From assembly GCA_039707465.1 (NCBI GenBank), contig CM077643.1, positions 318,623,919 to 318,687,918 on the forward strand: 64,000 nt of DNA. Direction: 5' to 3'. The notes beneath the pieces were generated by a model. It was not told where the DNA came from, did no database searches, and worked only from the letters and a program-made list of their open reading frames with translations. Each line of letters begins with the position of its first letter. The stretch's first letter is position 1. Positions 33,731 to 43,930 of the stretch are shown one piece after another. Source of the stretch: Rhabdophis nuchalis. Taxonomy: Eukaryota > Chordata > Lepidosauria > Squamata > Natricidae. Made by a program: the position numbers and the translations under genes.

Positions 33731-34125
33731 TAAGTAGTCCTCAATTTACAACAGTTTGTTTAATGACCGTTCACAGTTACAAGGCACTGGAAAAAGTGAC
33801 TTAGGACTGCTTTTCACACTTACGACCATTGCAGCATCCCCATGGTCATACGTTCAAAATTTAGATGCTTAGTAACTGGTTCATACCCATATGACGGTTG
33901 CAGTGTCCCAGGGTCATGTGATCCCCTTTTGCGACCTTCTGACAAGCAAAGCCAACAGGGAAGCCAGATTCACTTAGCAACCATGTTACCAACTGAACAA
34001 ATATGATTCACTTTGCAACTTTGGCAAGAAAAGTCATAAAATGGGTTAAATTCACTTAACAAATGTTTCACTTAGCAACGTAAATTTGGGCTCAATTTTG
34101 GTCGTAACTCGAGGACTACCTATAC
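33731..34125. mobile_element. Tigger-like TcMar MITE, copy 3
   Basis: It begins aagtagtcctcaatttaca and ends gtcgtaactcgaggactacct. The body aligns with copies at 2486-2858 and 7202-7600 (catggtcatacgttc, gtgatcccctttt, gccagattcacttagc). It is non-coding. Confidence 0.7.
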
Positions 34126-35041
34126 TATTGCCAACCATTTTTCTTATATTCGATAGCAGTTCCTTTTTTTTTCTCAATGAAGAGCCTAGCCCTTCATTTT
34201 ACTATTGTTTGCTATCTATTTCTTTAATTTATTAAAAAATGTTGTAATTGCTGTGCCTTTTGGGGTAAAGATTTCTACGACATATCTATTTCTTATAAAA
34301 GTGATGTGCTTTTTCCAATTGGTTCATGCAAGAGTTGAAGACCCAAGACTGACCCTATGCCACCCTACTTAATATCCCACTCGAGTTTAATGATCAACCA
34401 TAGTTTGACAAAGTTACATTGTTTTTATTGGTTTCTAATTATTGTAAGCTTCCTACTGTCACTCCAGGTGAAATGAGTGAATATAAGTTAAACAAATAAA
34501 TATTTCTAAACAAATCATTTTATAATAGAAATTGCATAAGATCTCACAAATTCCAGATTATTTTAATTGAGTCTGGATTGTTTTTGTCTCATTTTGGACT
34601 TAGACTTTTTTGGAAAAAATGTTTTAAACTTACTAATTAACTCATCATATGGATGAACCGCTCAATATTAGTGTTCTTGTAAAAAAAAATTTGTTAAATT
34701 TGAAAAGCTAAAATAAAGAAAACATCCATAACGCATGAGCAGAGTAAACTCACTTTTCCCTAAACCATTTGAGAGATTTATTTTTAAGGGTGATATCGCA
34801 CCCTTTTTGAAACTGACATCAAAATGGCCACCCTTAATTCACTAAAAACAGGGTCAGGAAAATGAAGCAGAAAATAACCATGACAAAATGGATTTCTTCA
34901 ATTTCTTTCTCAACAAGAGGCCAACAAAAGGAGACTATCGGTTTGTCATTTAATCCAAATTGAGAAATCTTAATAGATAACCAAAAACACAGAAAGCTTC
35001 AATTCTTCACTCTTCTTCTTTCTTTATAGCTAAAGATAAAT
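34126..35041. other. Unassigned AT-rich sequence
   Basis: Nothing is recognised. Confidence 0.45.
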
Positions 35042-35934
35042 TACCGTATTTTGGGAGTATAAGACGCACCTTTTTTCTTCTAAAAAGAGGCTGAAAATCT
35101 GGGTGCGACTTACACAGCATTTTTTTGCCTCCTGAAGCCCCGCCCCCTTCACCAAAATTGCCATGAATAGGCTTATGAAGGCTTTCAAAGAGCTCCTGGG
35201 GGCTGGGGAGGGCAGAAATGTGCAAAAAACCAGCACGCAACCCCCAGCAGCACTCTATAAGTTTCCATAAGGCTATGCATGCTATTTTTATGACAAAAAA
35301 TGGCCTGTTTTCCCCCTACACCCCAGGAGCACTCTGCAAGCCCCCCTAAGGCTATTCATGCCTTTTATTTGGGAAAAAGGTTTTCACGAAAAATGGGCCA
35401 TTTTGGGGAGGTTTGCAGAGTGCAAAAACTTTTTTTTTCTTTCAGAAGATTGTTAGTTAGAGGGATTGATGAGAATTACATTGGTCAAGTGCTGTGCCAG
35501 CAGAAACAAAGTTTTAGGTGCTACAGGTTATCAGTGATTTCCTTCTCCAGCACATGGATAAATACACCTGGAAACATCTACCTACCTACCTACCTTCTCT
35601 CTCTCTCTCCCTACCTACCTACTGTATTTCTCTCTCTCCCCCCTCTTTCTACCTATATACCTGCCTACTCTCTCTCCCCCTACCTATCTATTTTTTTCTA
35701 TCTATCCCTCTACCTACCAACATACCTACCTACTCACTCTCTCTCCCTAACTATCTACTGTATTTCTCTCTCCCTATCTCTCTATTTTTCTCTCTTTATC
35801 CCTCAACCTACCTACCTAGCTACACTCTGTCTCTCCCTCCCTCTCTCTCTCCCCCTCTATCTACCTACCTACTTTTTTAAAAAAAAATGCTTCTTCAAAA
35901 CCTGGGTGCATCTTATACTCCGAAAAATATGGTA
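35042..35934. mobile_element. TcMar-like MITE of the 'GGAGTATAAGACGCACC' family, copy 3, expanded
   Basis: It begins taccgtattttgggagtataagacgcacc and ends cttatactccgaaaaatatggta. It is inflated to 893 bases by a pyrimidine-rich (CTAC)n/(CTCT)n block at about 35575-35878. The 211-codon open frame across the block is a low-complexity artefact. Confidence 0.75.
35575..35878. repeat. (CTAC)n/(CTCT)n pyrimidine-rich simple repeat
   Basis: Imperfect arrays of ctac, ctct and ctat units lie inside the MITE. Translations give only Leu/Ser/Tyr/Pro repeats. Confidence 0.93.
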
Positions 35935-35949
35935 ATACCACAGACAGAA

Positions 35950-36455
35950 GGAACACAACAAGGGAAGTCAGAAATGATGTAATAAAGGAACTTCTAGCTA
36001 AGGATCTTCAAATTTCCAAGTCTTGATAAGATGTGTCCTAGAATAATTAAAGAACTGGCTGAAAAGCTTTTGAAATCTATTTAAGAATTTAGGAGAACTA
36101 GAGAGGCCCCCAAAAATTGGAGAAGAGCAAACGCAACCTCCTCTTCAAGAAAGGATGAAAAAAGAATCCCAGTAATTACTGAGCAGTGAGCCAAACATCA
36201 GAGATATTAGAGCAGTTAATAAATCAAGCCATTTGTAAGCATCTTAAAGACAATGCCATGATTGCTAAGGTTCAGCATGGCTTTTTTAAAAATGGGGCAT
36301 GTGAGACAGTTCTCCTGTTCTTTTACAGACAAGACATCTTTGAAAGACAAGGGGAACACAATGAATATAGTTTACTTTGATTTCAACCATGTTTCCATAT
36401 TACATTCTTTCTGACAAGCTGTTAAAATGTGGATTGGATGGCATTTCAGTCCCAA
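35950..36455 (+). pseudogene. Old CR1 RT fragment, 5' part
   Basis: Translated phrases in several frames (MCPRIIKELAEKLLKS, NWRRANA, KTMPWLL, QHGFFKNGAC) align in order with the RT N-terminal half of the younger CR1 at 37128-38841. Many stops and shifts are present. The remnant appears to resume at 39665, after the hAT insertion and about 750 bases of unrelated DNA. Confidence 0.75.
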
Positions 36456-36576
36456 CTTGCTATGTCATGGGCCAGGATTCAGATTCACATCTCACTCTCA
36501 TTCTGAGAACATTGGTCCAGCTGAATCTGTGGATTGTCAGCCTCTGGAATCTACAAGCTATGATACATTGGAGAAG

Positions 36577-38913
36577 CAGGGTGGATAAAAATCAATGATT
36601 TGTTTTAAAATAGAAAATATCGGACTTTTTACATTTAAATTGGATTTTATTTTTATTCAATTTATTTTAATAAAATGCTTCTGGAGTAAAAATCTATCTA
36701 AAGATAGTTTTCTATTTAAGATACATTAATAAGTTAGTTTTTCAGCATGAAATGGAGCTTAGTTATGTAGCATGAGGCTGTACATTCTGCAATATTTACA
36801 TTTTTTGTAAATTCATTCAGTGAATTCAAACTCTGCAAGTGGAGATAACATGTACGCTAAATAGGAAACCTTCATTTTGTTCCAGATAATAATATTGAAG
36901 ATTCTAAATACCAGCAAAAATGAGTCCTTGCATGTCATTTCAAATCCATCATGACAGTGCCTATAAGTGGGCAGCCACTCACGGCTGCCTGCCACATCCC
37001 TCGCCTTGTTGTGTCACTGCTGCATCACCAGCCGTCCCATTAAAGTGAATGGGGCTATCAGTGAGTCAACAGAGGGTCGCTGCCAGGCAGAGATGACAGT
37101 TGTTCTTTAAAACTTATTTAAATCGAGTTGGTTTATACAATACAATACAATAGCAGAGTTGGAAGGAACCTTGTAGGTCTTCTAGTCCAACCCCCTGCGT
37201 GGGCAGGAACCTTATACCATTTCAGACAAATGGCTATCAAACATCTTCTTAAAGACTTCCAGGGTTGGGGCATTCACAACTTCTGGAGGCAAGCTGTTCC
37301 TGAGGTTAATTGTTCTAACTGTCAGGAAGTTTCTCCTTAGTTCTAAGTTGCTTCTCTCCTTGATTAGTTTCCACCCATTGCTTCTTGTCCTGCCCCCAAG
37401 TGCCTTGGAGAATAGTTTGACTCCCTCTTCTTTGTGGCACCCTCTGACATATCGGAACACTGCTATCATGTCTCCCCTGGTCCTTCTCTTCATCAAACTA
37501 GACATACCCAGTTCCTGCAACCGTTCTTCATGTTTTAGCCTCCAGTCCCCTAATCATCTTGGTTGCTCTTCTCTGCACTCTTTCCAGAGTCTCCACGTCT
37601 TTTCTACATCGTGGCGACCAAAACTATATGCAGTATTCTAAGTGTGGCCTTACCAAGGCACTATATAGTGGCATTAACACTTCACCTGATCTAGATTCTA
37701 TCCCTCTGTTTATGCAGCCTAGAACTGTGTTGGCTTTTTTGGCAGCTGCTGCACACTGCTGGCTCATATTTAAATGGTTATCCACTAGGATTCCAAGATC
37801 CCTCTCACAGTTGCTACTATTGAGCAAGGTACCACCTACTGTATACTGTACCTGTGCATTTTGTTTTTCTTGCCTAAATGTAGAACCTTACTTTTTTCAC
37901 AATTGAATTTCATTTTGTTAGATAGTGCCCAATGTTCAAGTTTGTCAAGATCCTTCTGTATCTTAAGCCTATCTTCTGGAGTGTTGGCTACTCCTGCCAG
38001 CTTGGTGTCGTCTGCAAATTTGATGAGTTCCCCATTTATACCCTCATCCAAATCATTGATGAAGATGTTGAAGAGTACTGGGCCTAAAACAGGTACTTGG
38101 GGTACTCCACTGCATACTTCCTTCCATGTAGATGCAGTTCCATTGAGGACTACATGTTGAGTGCGGTTGGTCAGCCAGTTGCGAATCCATCTGATGGTGA
38201 TGCTGTCTAACCCACATTTTTCTACTTTATCTAATAATAGGTTATGGTCTACTTTATCAAATGCCTTACTGAAGTCCAAGTAAATTATATTGACAGCATT
38301 CCTCTGGTCCACTAATTTTGTCCCTTTGTCAAAGAATGCAATTAAATTAGTCTGGCATGATCTGTTTTTGACAAACCCATGTTGGCTTTTGGCTATTACT
38401 TTGTTTGCTTCTAGGTATTCGCTTATTTGTTGCTTAATTATCTTTTCCAGAATCTTCCCTGGTATTGAGGTCAGGCTGATGGGTCTATAGTTTCCTGGAT
38501 CTATTTTTTTTTCCTTTTTTGAAGATGGGAACCACATCAGCTCTTTTCCAGTCTTCTGGCAGTTCCCCGGTGCTCCAGGATCTCTGAAAGATATAGTTCA
38601 GTGGTTCTGAGATCTCGTCTGCCAGTTCCTTCAGAACCCTGGGGTGTAATCCATCCGGTCCTGGTGATTTGAACTCGTCCAGGGCAGACAGATGCTCACT
38701 TACCATTTTCTTCCCTATTTCAACTTGTGTTCCTAATCTGATTTTTGTGGTGCTGTTTTTGATTGGTTGGACTGTTTTATCCCTTTGTGTAAAGACAGAT
38801 GCAAAAAAATGAGTTAAATAGTTCTGCTTTCTCCCTGCTGCTTAAATCAAGCCTTTTTATTAGTGATTTAAATCATGATTTAAATCGACTTGATTTAAAT
38901 CAAATCCACCCTG
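36577..38913. mobile_element. hAT element of the 'CAGGGTGGAT' family, copy B, split by a CR1
   Basis: It begins cagggtggataaaaatcaatg and ends gatttaaatcaaatccaccctg, as in copy A at 10586-11504. The perfect 8-base duplication tggagaag lies at 36569-36576 and 38914-38921. Without the inner CR1 it would be about 620 bases. Confidence 0.88.
37128..38841 (-). pseudogene. Younger CR1 LINE, 5'-truncated, in the hAT element
   Basis: Minus-strand frames cover the RT and the C-terminus. They show FKSPGPDGLHPRVLKEL (38706-38485), then NYRPISLTSIPGKILEK, QHGFVKNRSCQTNL, IIYLDFSKAFDKVDHNLLL (motif A), FADDTKLAG (motif C), [12 protein letters not shown] and LEYCI (37827-37624), and the EGVKLFSKA / LRNSLPPEVV end (37520-37212). 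Motif B reads GVPQVPVLGP in place of the usual [10 protein letters not shown]. Frameshifts separate the blocks, so the copy is dead. The 3' end carries the conserved ttggaagg / agtccaacccc box and a short (TTGTA)n tail. A ttaaatcRag pair at 37118-37127 and 38842-38851 is a possible 10-base target duplication. Confidence 0.92.
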
Positions 38914-39664
38914 TGGAGAAGGCTGAGCAATCACAGGCATCAGCTGCAGCAGTTGGACAATGAGTCACAGTCCTCAAACTGCAGGCCTCAATGCACACAG
39001 GGGTGAGCATTGAGTTCCTCACTAAGCATAAGCATAGGACAAGATCTGAGTAACTGTAGCCAGCTACTTGCAGGTGGATTTATATAGCTGCTTTTGGGTT
39101 CAGTCTTTGTTGGAGACTTTGTTTATAGCTCTTGTTCATGTGGTTATGTTCTCTTGAACCCTGGACTGGCTAACTATCCAACTAGGCACTCTTGATATCT
39201 GCAATGAATATGGACCACTCCGTTGTGGTTTAAACTTCAAATAGACTTATTCAGGCAAGCCCTCTTTGCACAGACCCTGATTTATGATCTTGTCTACAGT
39301 TATCTGCTTAGCTCCATAGCAACTGGGGTTGTGCTTGTGTGTCTGCAACCTGAAACAGAACTTGAGTGCATTAGTGTCCATAGGGTTACTATATATCTTA
39401 CTACTTGAAATTTTGTTAATGATATTAAGTTGGCCCTATGAGGCAGATCCGAACAAAAAATAACTGCTGGAAGACTAAAGACAACTTTTATTTGAAGTGA
39501 CCGTAGTAACGTAATTTTGGAAGTCAGATTGTGCTCCCTCTTCTCTTTCCTAACATTATGCATTAGGGAAGTATCTATCTGAAGTGTTTGCACACACTTT
39601 CTACATGCCCAGGACTTAATCTATGTTTTTCTTCTCATCTTTTTGGTAATGGTTCTTGTCTCCC
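38914..39664. other. Unassigned sequence interrupting the old CR1
   Basis: Together with 36456-36576 this is foreign to the old CR1. It has some LTR-like character (tatata near 39084, no gag/pol), but I could not define termini or a duplication. Confidence 0.3.
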
Positions 39665-40445
39665 TCAAAGCCATCTCAATATTTAGATAATAGGATTGAT
39701 GGGATGTTTATAAACTTAGTAGCTGATATAACAGCTAGAGGTCTGGATGGCATCCAGTATGAAAGAATGAGATTGCAATCTAGTCTGGGCAGGTTGGGAG
39801 ACTGAATTAATATCAGCAAAAAGTCCTTTGAAAGGGAGAAATGTAAGATATTACATCCAGGGAAGAAGTACAGCACACATACATGATATGGAGTTCTACA
39901 ATACATAAGAAGCAACGTATCAAAGACACATTTATTCCCCTCTATTCTGCACTAATGAAAATACATCTGGGCTACTGTGTATGATTCTGGCCATTACAAG
40001 GATGTTGAAACATTAGAACTGAGAAAGGTGACAAAAATGATACAGGGTCTTAAAGACATGTCCTATAAGAACAAACTGAAGTAACTTGGGATGTTAGATC
40101 TAGAGAAAAGACAGAGGGGAGACATATCAATTTTCAGATACAAATAAAAATGTCCCTGGGGGAAATGGTAAAGTATTATTTCCATTGCCCCTGAGGTTAG
40201 TACCAGAAATAATAGGGATAAGTTTCAGTTATTCAGATTTTGTTTAAATATAAGGAAAAGCTTGACAATAAAATTTGAACATAGTGGAAGAGTCTGCCTA
40301 TGGTCATTGTGGGTTCTCAACCTCTGAAGCTTTTAAAGAAAAATATCAAAATGGAAATATCAAAAAGTGTTTAACTAATATCATAATTATTAACATTGGT
40401 TGGACTAATTGATCCATGTGATCCCTTCCAGCTCCACAGTTCTAA
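39665..40445 (+). pseudogene. Old CR1 RT fragment, 3' part
   Basis: Ordered matches to the CR1 C-terminal half include FINLVADITARG (the FADDTKLAG region), ALMKIHLGYCV ([11 protein letters not shown] region), a DVETLE-like block, and RQRGDISIFRY. It ends with the CR1 3' phrase tccatgtgatcccttccagctcc. Heavily mutated. Same orientation and order as 35950-36455, so one original insertion. Confidence 0.75.
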
Positions 40446-40623
40446 GTGTGTGTGAAATAGAGCAGATGGGAAGGAACCATTATCGTGCTGGCCTACATTT
40501 AATACAAGCATACAAAACATGCAAGCCAATTCTATGTTTATTCAAAAATAAATCCCACAATGTTTAGCAGGGCTTCATCCCAGCGAAACGTGCATAAATT
40601 CACAGAAATGATATATAATGGAA
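40446..40623. other. Unassigned sequence before DIRS-B
   Basis: Nothing is recognised. Confidence 0.4.
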
Positions 40624-40792
40624 TAGAGTGTTGGTACTTACCTGATACGCCTCTTCTAATAAGGGGGGGAGATAGCATCCATGTATGGGTTAAACCTAGC
40701 CTCACTCTGATTGGACTGAGTCTGTTTACTAATTAATTAGGCGTACTATATAACCCCTCTAGGAATAGCCTTGCCCAGTTTTTCGCCGAAGG
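40624..40792. repeat. DIRS-B terminal repeat at the coding-3' end, with extension
   Basis: The extension 40624-40658 (ttggtacttacctgatacgcc) precedes the repeat (taagggggggagatagcatcc...gcccagttttt). It contains a TATA-like actatataacccc at 40745-40757. Confidence 0.9.
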
Positions 40793-40924
40793 AAAATAAG
40801 TACAGACTCATCGGTATCATCCAACAAAGTCAGTCAAACAAAAAGGTCAAACAACAAACAGCAAACAAATTTCAACACGATAAAAGAAGACAAGCTGGGC
40901 TGAACAAGATAAGGGCCGGGCCGG

Positions 40925-41015
40925 ATGCTATCTCCCCTCTTATTAGAAGAGGCGTATCAGGTAAGTACCAATGCTCTTTCTCAATAAGGGTGGAGATAGC
41001 ATCAATGTATGGGAC
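40925..41015. repeat. DIRS-B internal complementary region
   Basis: ggatgctatctcccctcttattagaagaggcgtatcaggtaagtacc is the complement of the coding-3' end. ctcaataagggtggagatagcatc...gtatggg is the complement of the coding-5' end. The two are joined at a ctcttt/ctc boundary near 40975-40982. Confidence 0.88.
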
Positions 41016-41049
41016 ATACCCAAGCCCAAACACCTCGCAGGGAGGGATC

Positions 41050-41190
41050 GAGGACAGCCCAGCTGTCACCGCTCAGACTGGCCAGTTTGCAAGACACATC
41101 GTCCGAAACAGCATCCGCCGAGGCGAACCTGTCCACCCTGCAGGCCCCGATGAACAGAGGAGACGACCACACTGCAGCCCAGCAGATCAC
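41050..41190 (-). pseudogene. DIRS-B tyrosine recombinase C-terminal remnant
   Basis: The minus strand gives ICWAAVWSSPLFIGACRVDR then FASADAV, matching DIRS-A ICRAATWATPSPFISHYKLDSFASAEAA. The nucleophilic Tyr position is replaced (CRVD in place of HYKLD). The rest of the recombinase is missing upstream, so this is dead. Confidence 0.8.
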
Positions 41191-41199
41191 CCCAAGTAA

Positions 41200-41930
41200 C
41201 GAATGAATATGTAAACTAGGAGTCCTATGAGTAAATTTAGGAGACCATCATGTTATGATTTCACCTCATATAGTGCACTGTTGTCCAATTCTCTGGGTCA
41301 ATATGGATCAACCCAGTAAATGGAATCAAGGGAAGAAAAATCCATGGATTTCCGTAGAAGTGAAATTCCGAGAGAGATATCGCTATAGAAGAAACATTAA
41401 AGGGAGTTGTCCGATTATATTTGGCAAAAAGGACCCACAAAAAACACATGTACAACAAAGGTGTGGTGAAAAATAACAATAGCTAGATAGATAGCTATTA
41501 TAATAGATGGAATGGATAGATGGACGGATGGATGATGAACGGACTGATAGCCATAATAGTTACTGTATCACACTCCCCCCAAGGAGACAGTGCAGTGAGA
41601 TGAAAGAGATGCGCGGACCAGACCACTGTCCTGGCCAACTTCCAGATGGAAACAAAAGGCTCTGCCAGCCTATGCTATGAAATGGTGACCTTGATGATTC
41701 TTGGCTGAGGGCAAGACAACACCGCACTCGGTTGCCCCTATCTGATAATGGCTTCTGTACCATGATGAAGAGAATGGAGGGAGGGAAGGAGAGTAGGAGG
41801 TACAAAAAGAAGGAATATGGCAAAATAGCAAAAACGAAATAAAAATAGCGGCCATGTGCACACAGGATTTTAAGATTGGCAAAAAAAAATTATAATATCC
41901 CTACTCCCTTTCACTTGTTTGTTCCCCAAG
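41200..41930. other. DIRS-B internal region with no recognised coding
   Basis: It contains a short (GATA)n / (GGAT)n stretch near 41480-41535. Nothing matches DIRS-A coding here, so this is substituted or highly diverged sequence. Confidence 0.4.
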
Positions 41931-41934
41931 TAGC

Positions 41935-42640
41935 TTATCCAAAAACATTGCGAAACCGCAAAACCACTAGACCGGCAGCCGGAGCCACCTGGCACCAGGG
42001 TGCCCCACGACCCCTGAAAGATGACGACCACATCCTGTGTGAGCCTCCGTAGCCTTCCCAGGGAGCCGCTGTAAGACCGTGAACCAAGGCAGCCGAGTGG
42101 AGAGGAATGGCATTGGGGAAGAGGTATACAGGAGTCCCCTCGGCCAGGGTGACCGCAGGGAACCGCGCGAAGCTTCTGGGGTGTCGGGTGTTCACAGGGG
42201 AGGCGGGAGGATCCCCACCCAGTGGTCCGAAGTGCCAAGAAAGCTCCAAAAAACAGAAAGATGTAAGCTCCATGCAGCCTAGTACACTGCCAGCCAGCTG
42301 AGCCAATACGCCCGTGAGCCATCTACCCCTGAAACGAGTTCAGCCACGAGAGAAAAAGGGCCACCCCCTGCCCATGTCCCCAATTCGGCCGCCAGGCACA
42401 GGACCTGGAGCCCCCCGACGTCTCACACGAACTTTGCCCGTGAGAGCATTGGCCAAAACCAACACATGCAGACCAGCCACATGTCTGCCAAATCCCAACA
42501 ACCACAGCTGAAGTGCCAGTAGGGTAAGCCAATCTGCATTCCTGGCTGAGCCAGTCAAAGAACACATTTCCAGGCGAACTGGAAACCCGTGCCAGCATCC
42601 CCCTGGCAGGCAACTTCGGCGGTACTGGCGACACTGACAG
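41935..42640 (-). pseudogene. DIRS-B RNase H and C-terminal domain remnant
   Basis: Read on the minus strand in two frames. ADWLTLLALQLWLLGFGRHV then HVLVLANALTGKVRVRR aligns with DIRS-A NWLELRAIHLALRHFL / HILVLTDNVSAKAHVNRQ. Next, ASPVNTRHPRSFARFP then EGT aligns with DLFATPANSQLPRFMSRFP / EGT. The RNase H acidic residues are replaced (E to L, TDN to ANA), so it is catalytically dead. Confidence 0.8.
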
Positions 42641-42976
42641 CGAGTCAGAAATGGCACCCTTCCAAAATAGACCCTGTTCTCCACCCTCGAGGAGAGCCCC
42701 TGACCATCCCGGGAAGGGAAAGAAAACAAAGCAGGGGGGGGGGGACAGACTCCTCCATACTGGCAGGGAAGGAGGAACGACTGCAAGCCCCTAGCCCATC
42801 CTGAAGCACAGGAACCTACAGAGATCTCCGATCTCATCTCCTCCAAAGGTAGTGAAAGAATTTCCAGGGCGGGACCGTAGTCCCCTGTCCCCTCCCATGT
42901 CAGTTGAGAACCGCTAGAATGTTCCCCTTGCGGGACGAAACCTGGCTATACAAAGTGCCGATCCAGGCCCCTAAGC

Positions 42977-43560
42977 ATGGGGTCCTGGCGGAAAGGTTAT
43001 GACCTCCGGCATCTGGGTCTTCGCCACCGTTGGTACGGTTTGGCTATGGAGTATGCCGCCCGGCTCCCTCACTCGTTTGTCGCTTTTCTCTCACCCGGCA
43101 ACGAAGTGACGGTTCCTGGTAAGCGCCTTGACATAGGGGCAATTCACCAGTTCCCCCCTTGGAAGCTTGCCGGGGGTATTTTTTGTTCGGGGTTATTTGG
43201 TGTCCCTAAACCTTCAGAGGGTTTTCGGGCTCTTCTCGGTTGCCACATTGTGCTGTCCCTCTGGAGTCTCCTCAGTTCAGGGTGCCTTGGTTTCATTCCA
43301 TATTGAACGGGGTCCCCATTGGGGACTATCTGACCTCTATTGGCTTAACGGGAGCAGGTTTACATATTCCTGCTCTCCCGGCTCACCTTTCTGTTTCTTT
43401 TCCACTTCACGTGATCTTCTCCACACGTCATTACCGTTTGGCCTTTCTTTGGTACCCCTACCGGCTGCCACCGTGGTGGCGGTGTGGGGGCCCGCTTCCA
43501 TTCCGGTCCGGTTTGGGTGCAATTGTATTTCGATGATTTTTTTGGCTTGATCCTCTTCTG
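42977..43560 (+). pseudogene. DIRS-B reverse transcriptase remnant in inverted orientation
   Basis: Plus-strand frames give FGVPKPSEGFRALL (compare FIPKSSGGYRTIL), GDYLTSIGLTGAGLHIPALP (compare GDWLTSIDLTEAYLHVPIAP) and VWVQLYFDDFF (compare AYLDDILL). Motif A Asp is changed to Gly. Frameshifts separate the blocks. The order runs from RT start to YxDD left to right, opposite to the rest of DIRS-B. This is what an in-place inversion of the RT segment would produce, with one breakpoint near 42850-42960 and the other at or beyond the PLE junction. Confidence 0.8.
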
Positions 43561-43930
43561 GGCATGCCTGCAAGGACCTCACCACCACAGGACATGATAT
43601 AGACTTTAAAAAGACCAGAACTATTGCCATAATTGAACACTTTAACAACAGAATAATCAGAGAAGCTATTGAGATAGAAAAACGGCCACACAGCATGAAT
43701 AAACAAGATGATACCTCCCGCCTACCAGCCATTTGGAAACCCGCCCTCACTGACAAACGAGTCCCTAACACAAAGAATGATACCAGACCCACACTCACGA
43801 AAACCACACAGGATGTCACTATCACACATCCACGCAAAAAGCAAGCCCAAACCCACACCGATGATGACCACAAACCAGAAGCCTGACCACAAACCAGAAG
43901 CCAGACCATTAGCTGCATTATTTGTGGAGA
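43561..43930 (+). pseudogene. Penelope-like element, C-terminal coding and start of 3' UTR
   Basis: The frame through 43886 encodes TTGHDIDFKKTRTIAIIEHF then IIREAIEIEKRPHSMN and the LPAIWKPAL end. This is the tail of the GIY-YIG endonuclease half of a Penelope-like protein. Everything upstream (RT and most of the endonuclease) is missing, so the copy was 5'-truncated at integration. The stop codon is at about 43884-43886. The element resumes at 53216, after the L2 insertion. Confidence 0.85.

Noticed and set aside
36456..39664. Solo LTR starting tgtcatgggccagg near 36463 and resuming after the hAT copy
   Set aside because: TG start and TATA-like motif are present, but no matching CA end or target duplication was found.
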